Positions 27,461 through 36,322 of a DNA stretch of 64,000 bases are shown here, one piece after another (position 1 is the stretch's first letter; each line of letters opens with the position of its first letter). Location of the stretch: positions 62,001 to 126,000 of the forward strand of contig CAJYYA010000008.1 in assembly GCA_913778905.1 (NCBI GenBank), written 5' to 3'. The position numbers were made by a program, and so were the translations under genes. This DNA comes from an uncultured Naasia sp. (GTDB taxonomy: Bacteria; Actinomycetota; Actinomycetes; Actinomycetales; Microbacteriaceae). Under the pieces are notes generated by a model. The model saw nothing but the letters and a program-made list of their open reading frames with translations. It was not told the origin of the DNA and did not search any database.

Positions 27461-28237
27461 TCAGGGGCGGCCTCGGAGGACGGCCTGCTTGACCTCGGCG
27501 ATCGCCTTGGTCACCTCGATGCCGCGGGGGCACGCCTCCGAGCAGTTGAAGGTGGTGCGGCAGCGCCACACACCTTCCTTGTCGTTGAGGATGTCGAGAC
27601 GCACCTGGGCGGCCTCGTCGCGGTCGTCGAAGATGAAGCGGTGCGCGTTCACGATCGCGGCCGGTCCGAAGTACTGACCGTCGGTCCAGAACACCGGGCA
27701 CGACGAGGTGCACGCGGCGCACAGGATGCACTTGGTGGTGTCGTCGAAACGCTCGCGGGCGGCGACCGTCTGCGTGCGCTCGCGCACCGGCGACCCCGAG
27801 GCCTGGAGGAACGGCTGGATCTGACGGTAGGACTCGAAGAACGGCTCCATGTCGACGATCAGGTCCTTCTCGAGCGGAAGTCCCTTGATGGCCTCGACGT
27901 AGATCGGCTGCGACGGGTCGAGATCCTTGATGAGCGTCTTGCACGCGAGCCGGTTGCGGCCGTTGATGCGCATGGCGTCCGACCCGCAGATCCCGTGGGC
28001 GCACGAGCGACGGAAGGTCAGCGACCCGTCCTGCTCCCACTTGATCTTGTGGAGTGCATCGAGGATGCGGTCGGTGGGCAGGACGCGGACGTCGAAGTCC
28101 TGCCAGCGCGGCTCCTCGTCGAGCTCCGGAATGAAGCGACGGATGATCAGGGTGACGACGAAGGACCCGGGAGGGGCCTCCTCCATCTCGCTCTCGAGGG
28201 CTGAGCCCTGGGCGGCTTCGACGGTGATGGTCGACAT
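27461..28237 (-). CDS. sdhB: Succinate dehydrogenase iron-sulfur subunit
   Basis: 258 residues. The [2Fe-2S] ligands lie in RRSCAHGICGSDAM and RLACK. The bacterial-ferredoxin part has CILCAACTSSCP and NCSEACPRGI for the [4Fe-4S] and [3Fe-4S] clusters. It passes electrons from SdhA flavin to the membrane anchor. The gene starts directly at the sdhA stop with no gap and is the last of sdhCDAB. Confidence 0.96.
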   Translation of the reverse strand: MSTITVEAAQGSALESEMEEAPPGSFVVTLIIRRFIPELDEEPRWQDFDVRVLPTDRILDALHKIKWEQDGSLTFRRSCAHGICGSDAMRINGRNRLACKTLIKDLDPSQPIYVEAIKGLPLEKDLIVDMEPFFESYRQIQPFLQASGSPVRERTQTVAARERFDDTTKCILCAACTSSCPVFWTDGQYFGPAAIVNAHRFIFDDRDEAAQVRLDILNDKEGVWRCRTTFNCSEACPRGIEVTKAIAEVKQAVLRGRP

Positions 28238-30145
28238 TTAGTACTTACGCTCCATCGGCTGGTAGTTCGTGACGACGACGGGCTTCCACCCGAGTTCGAT
28301 GTGATCGTCGGCGTGCGACGAGTGCGGGTCGCCCGTGAGATAGGCCATCGTGTGCTGCATGTAGCCCTCGTCGTCGCGCTTCGGGAAGTCGTCGCGCATG
28401 TGGCCGCCGCGGCTCTCCTTGCGGTTGCGCGCGGAGTAGACGACGACCTCGGCGAGATCGAGCAGGAAGCCGAGCTCGATGGCCTCGAGCAGGTCGGTGT
28501 TGAAGCGCTTGCCTTTGTCCTGCACCGCGATGTTGCGGTAGCGCTCGCGCAGGCCGACGATGATCTCCATCATCTCGCCGAGCGACTCCTCGGTGCGGAA
28601 CACCTGGGCCTTGCGGTCCATCTCGTCCTGCAGTTCCTTGCGGATCGCCGAGATGCGCTCGGTGCCCGTGGAGCTCTGCAGCATCTCGATGAGCTCGCGG
28701 ATCTCCTTCGTCGGGTCCTTCGGCAGCGGCACGAACTCGGCCGAGTTGGCGTACTCGACGGCGTTGTTACCCGCGCGCTTGCCGAAGACGTTGATGTCGA
28801 GCAGCGAGTTGGTGCCGAGACGGTTCGATCCGTGCACCGAGACGCACGCGCACTCGCCGGCGGCGTAGAGGCCGGGGACCACGGTGTCGTTGTTCGAGAG
28901 CACCTCGGCCTTGATGTTGGTCGGGATGCCGCCCATCGCGTAGTGCGCCGTCGGCATGACGGGCACCGGCTCGACGACCGGGTCGACGCCCAGGTAGGTG
29001 CGGGCGAACTCGGTGATATCGGGAAGCTTGCTCTCGAGGACCTCGGCGCCGAGGTGGGTGCAGTCGAGGAGCACGTAGTCCTTGAGGGGACCCGCGCCAC
29101 GACCCTCCGCGACCTCCTGGACCATGCAGCGCGAGACGATGTCGCGCGGCGCCAGGTCCTTGATGGTCGGGGCGTAGCGCTCCATGAAGCGCTCACCGTC
29201 GGCGTTGCGCAGGATCGCACCCTCGCCTCGGGCGCCCTCGGTGAGGAGGATGCCGAGCCCCGCGAGGCCGGTCGGGTGGAACTGGAAGAACTCCATGTCC
29301 TCGAGCGGCAGGCCCTTGCGCCAGATGATGCCGACACCGTCACCCGTGAGAGTGTGGGCGTTCGACGTCGTCTTGTAGATCTTGCCGAAGCCGCCGGTCG
29401 CGAAGACGATCGACTTGGCCTGGAATACGTGCAGATCACCGGTCGCGAGCTCGTAGGCCACGACGCCGGACGGCCGCTTGACCGTCTTGCCGTTCTCGAC
29501 GACCTCGGTCATCGCGAGGTCCAGCACGTAGAACTCGTTGAAGAAGTTGATGCCGAGCTTGACGCAGTTCTGGAACAGCGTCTGCAGGATCATGTGGCCC
29601 GTGCGGTCGGCGGCGTAGCAGGCCCGGCGGACCGGGTTCTTGCCGTGCTCCGCCGTGTGACCGCCGAAGCGACGCTGGTCGATCTTGCCGTCGGGCGTGC
29701 GGTTGAAGGGCAGGCCCATGTTCTCGAGGTCGATGACCGCGTCGATGGCCTCCTTCGCGAGGATCTCGGCCGCGTCCTGGTCGACGAGGTAGTCGCCACC
29801 CTTGACGGTGTCGAAGGTGTGCCACTCCCAGCTGTCCTCCTCCACGTTCGCGAGCGCTGCGGCCATGCCGCCCTGCGCCGCGCCCGTGTGGGAACGCGTG
29901 GGATAGAGCTTGGAGATGACCGCGGTCTTCGCCTTGGGGCCCGCTTCGATGGCGGCACGCATACCGGCGCCGCCGGCACCGACGATGACGACGTCGAACT
30001 GGTGGTAGTGGACGCCGTCGATGACGCCGCCGTCACCCTCGGGCGTCCACGAGATGGGGTTCTCGGGGTCACGCGCGGGGCCGCCGGTGCTGTCGGAGCG
30101 ATCGTGGGTCAGCTTGGGGAACATGCCCTTCTTCTCGGCGCTCAT
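28238..30145 (-). CDS. sdhA: Succinate dehydrogenase flavoprotein subunit
   Basis: 635 residues, somewhat long at the N-terminus (about 45 residues before the FAD motif). The FAD-binding motif is [15 protein letters not shown], and [10 protein letters not shown] contains the His that carries covalent FAD in the family. [14 protein letters not shown] and the C-terminal helical domain ([16 protein letters not shown]) are standard. It oxidises succinate to fumarate. Start chosen where ATG overlaps the sdhD stop by 4 nt. Confidence 0.96.
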   Translation of the reverse strand: MSAEKKGMFPKLTHDRSDSTGGPARDPENPISWTPEGDGGVIDGVHYHQFDVVIVGAGGAGMRAAIEAGPKAKTAVISKLYPTRSHTGAAQGGMAAALANVEEDSWEWHTFDTVKGGDYLVDQDAAEILAKEAIDAVIDLENMGLPFNRTPDGKIDQRRFGGHTAEHGKNPVRRACYAADRTGHMILQTLFQNCVKLGINFFNEFYVLDLAMTEVVENGKTVKRPSGVVAYELATGDLHVFQAKSIVFATGGFGKIYKTTSNAHTLTGDGVGIIWRKGLPLEDMEFFQFHPTGLAGLGILLTEGARGEGAILRNADGERFMERYAPTIKDLAPRDIVSRCMVQEVAEGRGAGPLKDYVLLDCTHLGAEVLESKLPDITEFARTYLGVDPVVEPVPVMPTAHYAMGGIPTNIKAEVLSNNDTVVPGLYAAGECACVSVHGSNRLGTNSLLDINVFGKRAGNNAVEYANSAEFVPLPKDPTKEIRELIEMLQSSTGTERISAIRKELQDEMDRKAQVFRTEESLGEMMEIIVGLRERYRNIAVQDKGKRFNTDLLEAIELGFLLDLAEVVVYSARNRKESRGGHMRDDFPKRDDEGYMQHTMAYLTGDPHSSHADDHIELGWKPVVVTNYQPMERKY

Positions 30146-30582
30146 CGGGCGGCGCAGAAGGAGGGGAGCAGGTCGGCGGCGGTGCCCGTGGGGCAGGGGT
30201 CGAACGTGAAGATCACAAGAGTCCCGAGGAGGATGAGGAGGACGGTGGAGACGAAGATGGCGCGCTTGAGCCACGTGTTGAGACGGGGCCCGGTCGAGTA
30301 GTCGTTGACGATCGTTCGCATGCCGTTGGAGCCGTGGATCAGCGCGAGCCACAGGAGGGCTGCGTCGTACCACTGCCAGAACGGGCTGGCCCACTTGCCG
30401 GCGACGAAGCCGAAGTCGATGGCCTTGACGCCTTCGCCGGCGTAGAGGTTCACGAACAGGTGGCCGAAGATCAGCACGACCAGCACGACGCCGGAGGCGC
30501 GCATGTAGATCCAGCCCCACTTCTCCCAGTTGGTGCGGCGGGGAGCGGGCTTGCTGCGAGGAGCATCGAGGGTTGCAGTCAT
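30142..30582 (-). CDS. sdhD: Succinate dehydrogenase hydrophobic membrane anchor
   Basis: 146 residues with three membrane helices: [45 protein letters not shown] and [16 protein letters not shown]. The His of GHLF and HGSNGMR are candidates for heme b and quinone-site ligands. The start follows the sdhC stop closely. The C-terminus is short and Cys-containing ([19 protein letters not shown]). Confidence 0.92.
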   Translation of the reverse strand: MTATLDAPRSKPAPRRTNWEKWGWIYMRASGVVLVVLIFGHLFVNLYAGEGVKAIDFGFVAGKWASPFWQWYDAALLWLALIHGSNGMRTIVNDYSTGPRLNTWLKRAIFVSTVLLILLGTLVIFTFDPCPTGTAADLLPSFCAAR

Positions 30583-30584
30583 CG

Positions 30585-31046
30585 TCAGCCTCCGAAGATG
30601 TGCATGAGGTGACGCGGGGCGAAGCCCAGCATCAGGACGGCCCAGAGCGCGATGACGATCCAGAACATGAGGCGCTGGTTGCGCGTTCCGACGCTCCAGA
30701 AGTCGATCAGGATGATGCGCAGCCCGTTGAGGGCGTGGAATCCGATGGCGGCGACGAGCGCGAGCTCGCCGAGGCCCATGATCGGGTTCTTGTACGTGCT
30801 CATGACGGCGTTGTAACCCTCGGGGCTCACGCGCACGAGCGCGGTGTCGAGGATGTGCACGAGGAGGAAGAAGTAGATCGCGACACCGGTGATGCGGTGC
30901 AGGACCCACGACCACATGCCTTCGCGGCCGCGGTACACGGTTCCGGCGGGGCGCTTCGGCATGGAGAACCGCTTGCCCGCCTTCTGGGTGGGTGGGAGTC
31001 CGCCGGATGCCCCCGGCGTGAGGGAGTCGGTGCTCTTCAGCGACAC
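30585..31046 (-). CDS. sdhC: Succinate dehydrogenase cytochrome b subunit
   Basis: 153 residues and three membrane helices. The diagnostic [20 protein letters not shown] leads into [21 protein letters not shown], with the heme-ligand His in VHILD, and the last helix is [18 protein letters not shown]. The start is uncertain: GTG 31046 has AAGGCGGGAA upstream; GTG 31082 would add 12 residues and lies 5 nt from TAGACT at 31088-31093, which I take as the operon -10; ATG 30962 would trim 28. First gene of the operon. Confidence 0.92.
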   Translation of the reverse strand: MSLKSTDSLTPGASGGLPPTQKAGKRFSMPKRPAGTVYRGREGMWSWVLHRITGVAIYFFLLVHILDTALVRVSPEGYNAVMSTYKNPIMGLGELALVAAIGFHALNGLRIILIDFWSVGTRNQRLMFWIVIALWAVLMLGFAPRHLMHIFGG

Positions 31047-31087
31047 GTGCTTTTTCCCGCCTTCTCTGGTCGGTAGGTGCACGGACG

Positions 31088-31093
31088 AGTCTA
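31088..31093 (-). promoter_or_regulatory. -10 of the sdhCDAB operon
   Basis: TAGACT on the minus strand would start transcription about 35 nt before the preferred sdhC start codon. If GTG 31082 is the real start the message is nearly leaderless. Confidence 0.45.
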
Positions 31094-31146
31094 TGCGTCT
31101 GTAAAGGACCTCCGGCCGCGCGACCGCTGGAAAGATCGAGGGTTCT

Positions 31147-32295
31147 TCAGGCCAGCGGTGCGGGCAGCGGTGTCGGGGAGGTTCGGTGGAGGCCGATGAC
31201 CTCGCCGTAGTGGCCGAGCAGCTGATCGCAGACGCCCGACCAGCTGCGGCCGAGCACCTTCCGGCGGCCTGCCTCGCCCCAGCGCGCCCTCAGAGCGGGG
31301 GATCCGAGCAGCAGGTCGACGCTGCGACGGAGCGCCGCCGGGTCCGCGGGATCGAAGAGGAGCCCGTCGGTCCCGTCGTCGACGAGGTCGATCGGCCCTC
31401 CCGCGTGCGGGGCGATGACGGGCAGTCCGGATGCCTGCGCCTCCTGGATCGTCTGCCCGAACGTCTCCTCGGTGCCGGTGTGCACGAACAGGTCGAACGA
31501 GGCGTAGGCGTCGGCCAGGGCCTCGCCGCTCAAGCGTCCGAGCCAGACGACGTGCTGGCCGCGGAGAGCGCGGCGGACGAGCGGCTCCGAGGGGCCGTCG
31601 CCGACGATCGCGATCGTGACGTCCGGCAGTCCCGCGAGTTCGCGGAGGCGCTCCACCTGCTTCTCGGGGGCGATGCGGCCCACGTAGCCGATGACCACGC
31701 GACCGCCTGAGCCGAGGCGGCGGCGGAGCGCGGCGGCGGACGGGCGGAGCCGGTTGCGCGGATGGTAGAGCTCGATGTCGACCCCCCGACCCCAGAGGGC
31801 GAGCCGGGGGATGCCGGCGCCGATGCAGTCCTGGGCGGCCGCAGTGCTCGGCGCGAGGGTCCGATCCGCGCTCTCGTGGATCTTCCGGACGAACTGCCAG
31901 GCCAGCTTCGATGCCAGGCCGAGGCGGTTGCGCTTCGCGTACCCGGCCACGTCTGTCTGGTAGATCGCGACCGACGGGATGCCCGCCTTGCGGGCCGCGT
32001 TCAGGGCGTGACCGCCGAGGAGGAAGGGGGACGCGGCGTGGAGCACATCGGGTGCGAAGTCCTCGAGGAGCCGCGCGACCTGGGGACTCGGCAGACCCAC
32101 CGGGAACCGGCGGTAGGCGACCGCGGGGACCTGATGGACCGGGAATCCGGCGAAGGTGGACGGCGCCTTGGCGTGCGGGGCGATGACCATGGCCTCGTGG
32201 CCTTCGCGAGCCAGGTGTTCGAGCACGCGGCACACGCTGGTCGTGACCCCGTTGACGGTGGGCAGGAAGCTCTCGCTGACGACGGCGACCTTCAT
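31147..32295 (-). CDS. GT4-family glycosyltransferase, probable GDP-mannose-dependent mannosyltransferase
   Basis: 382 residues, GT-B fold. The N-terminal half has VVSESFLPTVNGVTTSVCRVL; the C-terminal half has VIGYVGRIAPEKQVERL and the E-x7-E motif EETFGQTIQEAQASGLPVIAP. The sequence style is that of actinobacterial PimB'/MgtA-type mannosyltransferases acting on membrane lipids. Divergent from the mannose-1-phosphate guanylyltransferase gene, which would make the donor. ATG 32295 chosen; GTG 32301 adds two residues. Confidence 0.85.
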   Translation of the reverse strand: MKVAVVSESFLPTVNGVTTSVCRVLEHLAREGHEAMVIAPHAKAPSTFAGFPVHQVPAVAYRRFPVGLPSPQVARLLEDFAPDVLHAASPFLLGGHALNAARKAGIPSVAIYQTDVAGYAKRNRLGLASKLAWQFVRKIHESADRTLAPSTAAAQDCIGAGIPRLALWGRGVDIELYHPRNRLRPSAAALRRRLGSGGRVVIGYVGRIAPEKQVERLRELAGLPDVTIAIVGDGPSEPLVRRALRGQHVVWLGRLSGEALADAYASFDLFVHTGTEETFGQTIQEAQASGLPVIAPHAGGPIDLVDDGTDGLLFDPADPAALRRSVDLLLGSPALRARWGEAGRRKVLGRSWSGVCDQLLGHYGEVIGLHRTSPTPLPAPLA

Positions 32296-32430
32296 ATCCA
32301 CGAGGGTCGATCGTCCGAGAAGAGCGGGGGTGGCTCGCGGGTGTCGCCCGGGTGAAGGGCGAGGGGCGAGATGACGAGGCCGACGCCGTCGAGTGCCGGG
32401 AGGGTCCGAGAAGGCGCATGTCGTCCTGGC

Positions 32431-32436
32431 TAGGCT
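32431..32436 (+). promoter_or_regulatory. -10 of leaderless manC transcript
   Basis: TAGGCT ends 7 nt before the ATG at 32444. Confidence 0.6.
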
Positions 32437-32443
32437 GGCCCCT

Positions 32444-33595
32444 ATGGCGCAGAACGGTTACAGCTGGAGTGGTCGGGGCACCGAGACCGAGGCGGTCGAC
32501 CGCTTCTACAGTGTCATCCCGGCCGGGGGGATCGGGTCGCGGCTCTGGCCGCTGTCGCGCGCCAACGCGCCCAAGTTCCTCCACGACCTCACCGGGTCGG
32601 GCCAGACGCTGCTCCGCGCGACCTGGGATCGACTCGCACCCATCTCCGGAGGAGACCGGATCATGGTCGTGACCGGGCGTGCGCACCGGGCGGCCGTCGA
32701 GGCCCAGCTCCCCGAGCTCGCGGACGAGAACGTCGTGCTCGAGAGCGAGGGCAAGGACTCCTCCGCCGCCATCGGGCTCGCCGCCGCCATCCTCGAGCGA
32801 CGTCAGCCGGGCGTCATCATCGGATCCTTCGCGGCCGATCACGTGATCGGCGACAACCGTCGCTTCCGGCAGGCGGTCGTCGAGGCCATCGCGCTGGCCG
32901 ACGAGGGCTACGTCGCGACCATCGGTATCCAGCCCACCGAGCCCGCCATCGGCTTCGGCTACATCGACTGCGGCGACCGTATCGAGATCGAGGGTGCTCC
33001 GAGCGCGCTGCGCGCCAACGGGTTCGTCGAGAAGCCGGACCTCGACACGGCCAGGGCCTACGTCGAGTCGGGCACCTATCTATGGAACGCCGGCATGTTC
33101 ATCGTGCGCGCCGATCGCCTGCTCGAGCAGCTGGGCAAGACGCAGCCCGAGCTCCTCGCGGGGCTGCTCGAACTGGCCGAGGCCTGGGACACCCCCGACC
33201 GGGGCGTGGTCGTCGACCGGGTGTGGCCTCGCCTCACGAAGATCGCGATCGACTATTCGGTGGCCGAGCCGTCGGCGCGCGAAGGCGTGCTGGCCGTCAT
33301 CCCCGCCGACTTCCCCTGGGACGATGTGGGCGACTTCGCCTCGCTCGCCAAACTGCAGGCCGGCGGTCGGAAGAGCGACCTCGCCATCCTGGGCGAGAAC
33401 GCGCGGGTGCTGTCGGATTCGTCGAGCGGCATCGTGGTCAGCGAGACGGGCCGCCTCATCAGCCTCATCGGGGTCGAGAACATCGTCGTCGTGGATACTC
33501 CGGACGCGCTCCTCGTGACGACGGCCGAGCACGCCCAGCGGGTCAAGTCGGTCGTCGACGCGCTCAAGGTCTCGGGGCGTACGGAGGTCCTCTGA
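32444..33595 (+). CDS. manC: Mannose-1-phosphate guanylyltransferase
   Basis: 383 residues. The nucleotide-binding signature VIPAGGIGSRLWPLSRANAPKFL, the catalytic region SFAADHVIGD, IGIQPTEPAIGFGYI, FVEKPDLDTA and WNAGMFIVR identify a GDP-mannose pyrophosphorylase without the isomerase half of larger ManC proteins. It makes GDP-mannose for glycolipid or cell-wall mannosylation, consistent with the divergent mannosyltransferase. The start is set by the leaderless promoter. Confidence 0.92.
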   Translation: MAQNGYSWSGRGTETEAVDRFYSVIPAGGIGSRLWPLSRANAPKFLHDLTGSGQTLLRATWDRLAPISGGDRIMVVTGRAHRAAVEAQLPELADENVVLESEGKDSSAAIGLAAAILERRQPGVIIGSFAADHVIGDNRRFRQAVVEAIALADEGYVATIGIQPTEPAIGFGYIDCGDRIEIEGAPSALRANGFVEKPDLDTARAYVESGTYLWNAGMFIVRADRLLEQLGKTQPELLAGLLELAEAWDTPDRGVVVDRVWPRLTKIAIDYSVAEPSAREGVLAVIPADFPWDDVGDFASLAKLQAGGRKSDLAILGENARVLSDSSSGIVVSETGRLISLIGVENIVVVDTPDALLVTTAEHAQRVKSVVDALKVSGRTEVL

Positions 33596-33678
33596 CCCGA
33601 TCCGGGCACGAGCGGACCGGCCCGAAAGGGTTACGGAATCGTCCCGAACTGGTGACACGGCACGTGAGAGCCGTTCAC

Positions 33679-33684
33679 TAGGTT
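33679..33684 (+). promoter_or_regulatory. -10 of leaderless first BMP lipoprotein transcript
   Basis: TAGGTT ends 7 nt before the ATG at 33692. Confidence 0.6.
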
Positions 33685-33691
33685 GGTCGAC

Positions 33692-34756
33692 ATGTCTCGC
33701 ATCACAGCCCGATTCGCCGCGCTCTCGCTCGTCGGCGCCGTCTCCCTGTCGCTCGCCGCGTGCGCCCCGGCGCCCGCGAGCTCCGGCGACGCCGCCGCAT
33801 CCGACTACTGCGCGCGGATGGTCACCAACTCCGGTGGACTCGAGGACCGCTCCTTCAACCAGACCAGCTGGGCGGGTATGGAGCAGGCCAAGACCGAGCT
33901 CGGCATCGACACGCAGGTGCTCGTCTCGACGTCGGAGACTGACCTCGCACCGAACGTCGCTCAGGCCGTCGACTCCGGCTGCAAGTTCGTCCTCACGGTC
34001 GGCTACGAGCTCGCCTCGGCCACCGAGGAGGAGGCGAAGAAGAATCCCGACGTCCACTTCGCGATCGTCGACGAGATGGTTACGGCCGACAACGTCAAGC
34101 CCATCATCTTCGACACCGCGCAGGCCTCGTTCCTCGCGGGCTACCTGGCCGCCGGCGCCACCAAGACCGGTGTGGTCGCCACGTTCGGCGGCGGCAACCA
34201 GCCTCCCGTCACTCTCTTCATGGACGGCTTCGTCGACGGCGTGAAGAAGTACAACGAGGTGCACAACACCTCCGTCAAGGCCCTCGGGTGGGACACCGCT
34301 ACCCAGGACGGCCTGTTCACGGGCGACTTCGAGGACACCACGAAGGGCAAGACGCTCGCCCAGGGCCTCATCGACCAGGGTGCGGACATCATCCTCCCGG
34401 TCGCGGGCCAGGTCGGCGAGGGGGCCGCCGCCGCCGCGCTCGAGGCGGGGAACGTCTCGATCATCTGGGTCGACAACGACGGCTGGGAGACCCTGCCCAG
34501 CGAGTACCGCCCGATCGTGATGACCAGCGTCATGAAGAACACGCAGAGCGCCGTGCTGGAGGTCATCGAGACCGACAAGGCCGGCTCGTTCTCGAACGAC
34601 CCGTACGTGGGTCGTCTCGACAACGGCGGCGTCGACCTCGCGCCGTATCACGACTGGTCGGAGAAGCTCCCGAAGGAGCTGCAGGACGAGGTGCAGAAGG
34701 TTCGCGGCGACATCGTCTCCGGCGTTATCAAGGTCTCTTCGCCCTCCACTCCCTGA
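33692..34756 (+). CDS. BMP-family ABC transporter substrate-binding lipoprotein (copy 1)
   Basis: 354 residues. Signal peptide with lipobox LSLAACAPAP, so it is lipid-anchored outside the membrane. The BMP/PnrA fold is shown by NSGGLEDRSFNQTSWAGMEQA, VGYELASATEEEAKKNPDVHFAIVDE and IIFDTAQASFLAGYLAA. Family members bind purine and other nucleosides. TTG 33683 in frame is rejected in favour of ATG 33692 behind a -10 box. It is a tandem paralogue of the next gene and has its own terminator, so it can be expressed apart from the permease genes. Confidence 0.92.
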   Translation: MSRITARFAALSLVGAVSLSLAACAPAPASSGDAAASDYCARMVTNSGGLEDRSFNQTSWAGMEQAKTELGIDTQVLVSTSETDLAPNVAQAVDSGCKFVLTVGYELASATEEEAKKNPDVHFAIVDEMVTADNVKPIIFDTAQASFLAGYLAAGATKTGVVATFGGGNQPPVTLFMDGFVDGVKKYNEVHNTSVKALGWDTATQDGLFTGDFEDTTKGKTLAQGLIDQGADIILPVAGQVGEGAAAAALEAGNVSIIWVDNDGWETLPSEYRPIVMTSVMKNTQSAVLEVIETDKAGSFSNDPYVGRLDNGGVDLAPYHDWSEKLPKELQDEVQKVRGDIVSGVIKVSSPSTP

Positions 34757-34776
34757 GGGCGAGCACCCCTCGTTCG

Positions 34777-34809
34777 ACGGGGCCGGCGCGTTCAGTGCGC
34801 CGGCCCCGT
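34777..34809 (+). terminator. Hairpin terminator after first BMP lipoprotein
   Basis: ACGGGGCCGGCGC and GCGCCGGCCCCGT form a perfect 13-bp stem with a 7-nt loop, 20 nt after the stop. No T run. Confidence 0.8.
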
Positions 34810-35005
34810 CGTCGTCGAACCCGGACCTAGCCGCCGTCGTTCATAACGAGTGCGTCTCGGTAGCCCCGGCGGGCCCGTGACAGGGATGGCGCTCTGTGTA
34901 ACGTGAAGCAATCCTGGCCGCCGATGACGTCGGTCCGGGGTATCGGGCTGATCCGCCCACGACCGGCTGCGGCCGGGGTTCGTCGTCTCTACGAGGAGAA
35001 ACATC

Positions 35006-36091
35006 GTGAGAATCACCACGCGCCGCGGTCTCGCCGGCATCACCACGCTCGGCGTCGCCGCGCTCGTCCTGTCGGGCTGCGCTCCGGCACCCGAGACCAC
35101 AGCCGGAAGCGACGCGACCGCCGCGTCCGACTTCCTGCCCTGCATGGTCTCCGACTTCGGCGGGTTCGACGACAAGTCGTTCAACCAGGCCGGCTACGAG
35201 GGCCTTCAGGCCGCAGCGGGCGAACTCGGCGTCACCCCCAAGACCGTCGAGTCGGCCGCCGAGACCGACTTCGCGCCCAACATCCAGGGACTCGTCGACC
35301 AGGGCTGCAAGCTCGTCGTCACCGTCGGCTTCGCGCTGTCCGAGGCCACCGGCGCCGCTGCGACCGCCAACCCCGACGTCGAGTTCGCCATCATCGACGA
35401 CAACCAGCTCACCGAGACCAACGTCAAGCCGATCGTGTTCGACACGGCCCAGGCCGCGTTCCTTGCCGGCTACACCGCTGCCAGCTACTCCAAGACCGGC
35501 ATCGTCGGCACCTACGGCGGACAGCCGTACCCCTCCGTCACCATCTTCATGGACGGCTTCGCCGAGGGTGTGAAGTACTACAACACCCAGAAGGGCAAGG
35601 ACGTCAAGGTCCTCGGTTGGGACGTCCAGTCGCAGAACGGCGTCTTCACCGGCGGCTTCGAGGCCGGCACCGAGGCCAAGAGCGCGGCGCAGAACCTGAT
35701 CGACCAGAACGCCGACGTGCTGCTGCCCGTCGGTGGCCCGATCTTCCAGAGCGCGATCGAGGCCATCAAGGACTCCGGCAAGGACGTCGCCATGATCGGC
35801 GTCGACTCCGACCTCTACGAGACCGCTGCCACCGGCAACGAGCTGTTCCTCACCTCGATCCTCAAGCAGGTCGGCGGAGGCGTCTCCGACGTCGTCACCA
35901 CCGCGGCGAACGGCGAGTTCGACAACACGCCCTACGTCGGCACTCTGAAGAACGACGGCGTCGGCATCGCTCCCTTCCACGACTACTCCTCGAAGGTCTC
36001 GGCTGACCTCCAGGGCGAGCTCGACACGATCAAGGCGTCGATCATCTCGGGCGAGATCACGGTCTCCTCGCCCTCGTCGCCCAAGTCCTGA
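35006..36091 (+). CDS. BMP-family ABC transporter substrate-binding lipoprotein (copy 2)
   Basis: 361 residues with lipobox LVLSGCAPAP. It parallels copy 1 along its length: SDFGGFDDKSFNQAGYEGLQ, VGFALSEATGAAATANPDVEFAIIDD, IVFDTAQAAFLAGYTAA and IFMDGFAEGVKYYN. Differences in the central ligand loops suggest a different nucleoside preference. GTG 35006 has GAGGAG 7 nt upstream, so unlike copy 1 it is leadered. The hairpin after it separates it partly from the ATPase gene. Confidence 0.92.
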   Translation: MRITTRRGLAGITTLGVAALVLSGCAPAPETTAGSDATAASDFLPCMVSDFGGFDDKSFNQAGYEGLQAAAGELGVTPKTVESAAETDFAPNIQGLVDQGCKLVVTVGFALSEATGAAATANPDVEFAIIDDNQLTETNVKPIVFDTAQAAFLAGYTAASYSKTGIVGTYGGQPYPSVTIFMDGFAEGVKYYNTQKGKDVKVLGWDVQSQNGVFTGGFEAGTEAKSAAQNLIDQNADVLLPVGGPIFQSAIEAIKDSGKDVAMIGVDSDLYETAATGNELFLTSILKQVGGGVSDVVTTAANGEFDNTPYVGTLKNDGVGIAPFHDYSSKVSADLQGELDTIKASIISGEITVSSPSSPKS

Positions 36092-36174
36092 GTCCCTCAG
36101 GTCTGATCGCAGTACCGATCACATGCCGCGGGGCCTAGAGGTACCGCAGTAAGCAACACAGCACAGCAGAACCC

Positions 36175-36210
36175 GTGAGGGGGAGTCGGCATCGGCCGGC
36201 TCCCCCTCAC
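36175..36210 (+). terminator. Hairpin terminator after second BMP lipoprotein
   Basis: GTGAGGGGGAG(T)CGGC pairs with GCCGGCTCCCCCTCAC, with one mismatch and a short loop. It may attenuate read-through from the abundant binding-protein message into the ATPase gene. Confidence 0.75.
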
Positions 36211-36322
36211 GGCGTTCGTCCCCGCGAGACCGCCGAGCGCGCGGATGGGGAAGAACCCGTGACGACGGGTAGGTTTGATCCATTGGCGATACGCCGCGAC
36301 TGACGGCAGGGAAGGCGTTCAG

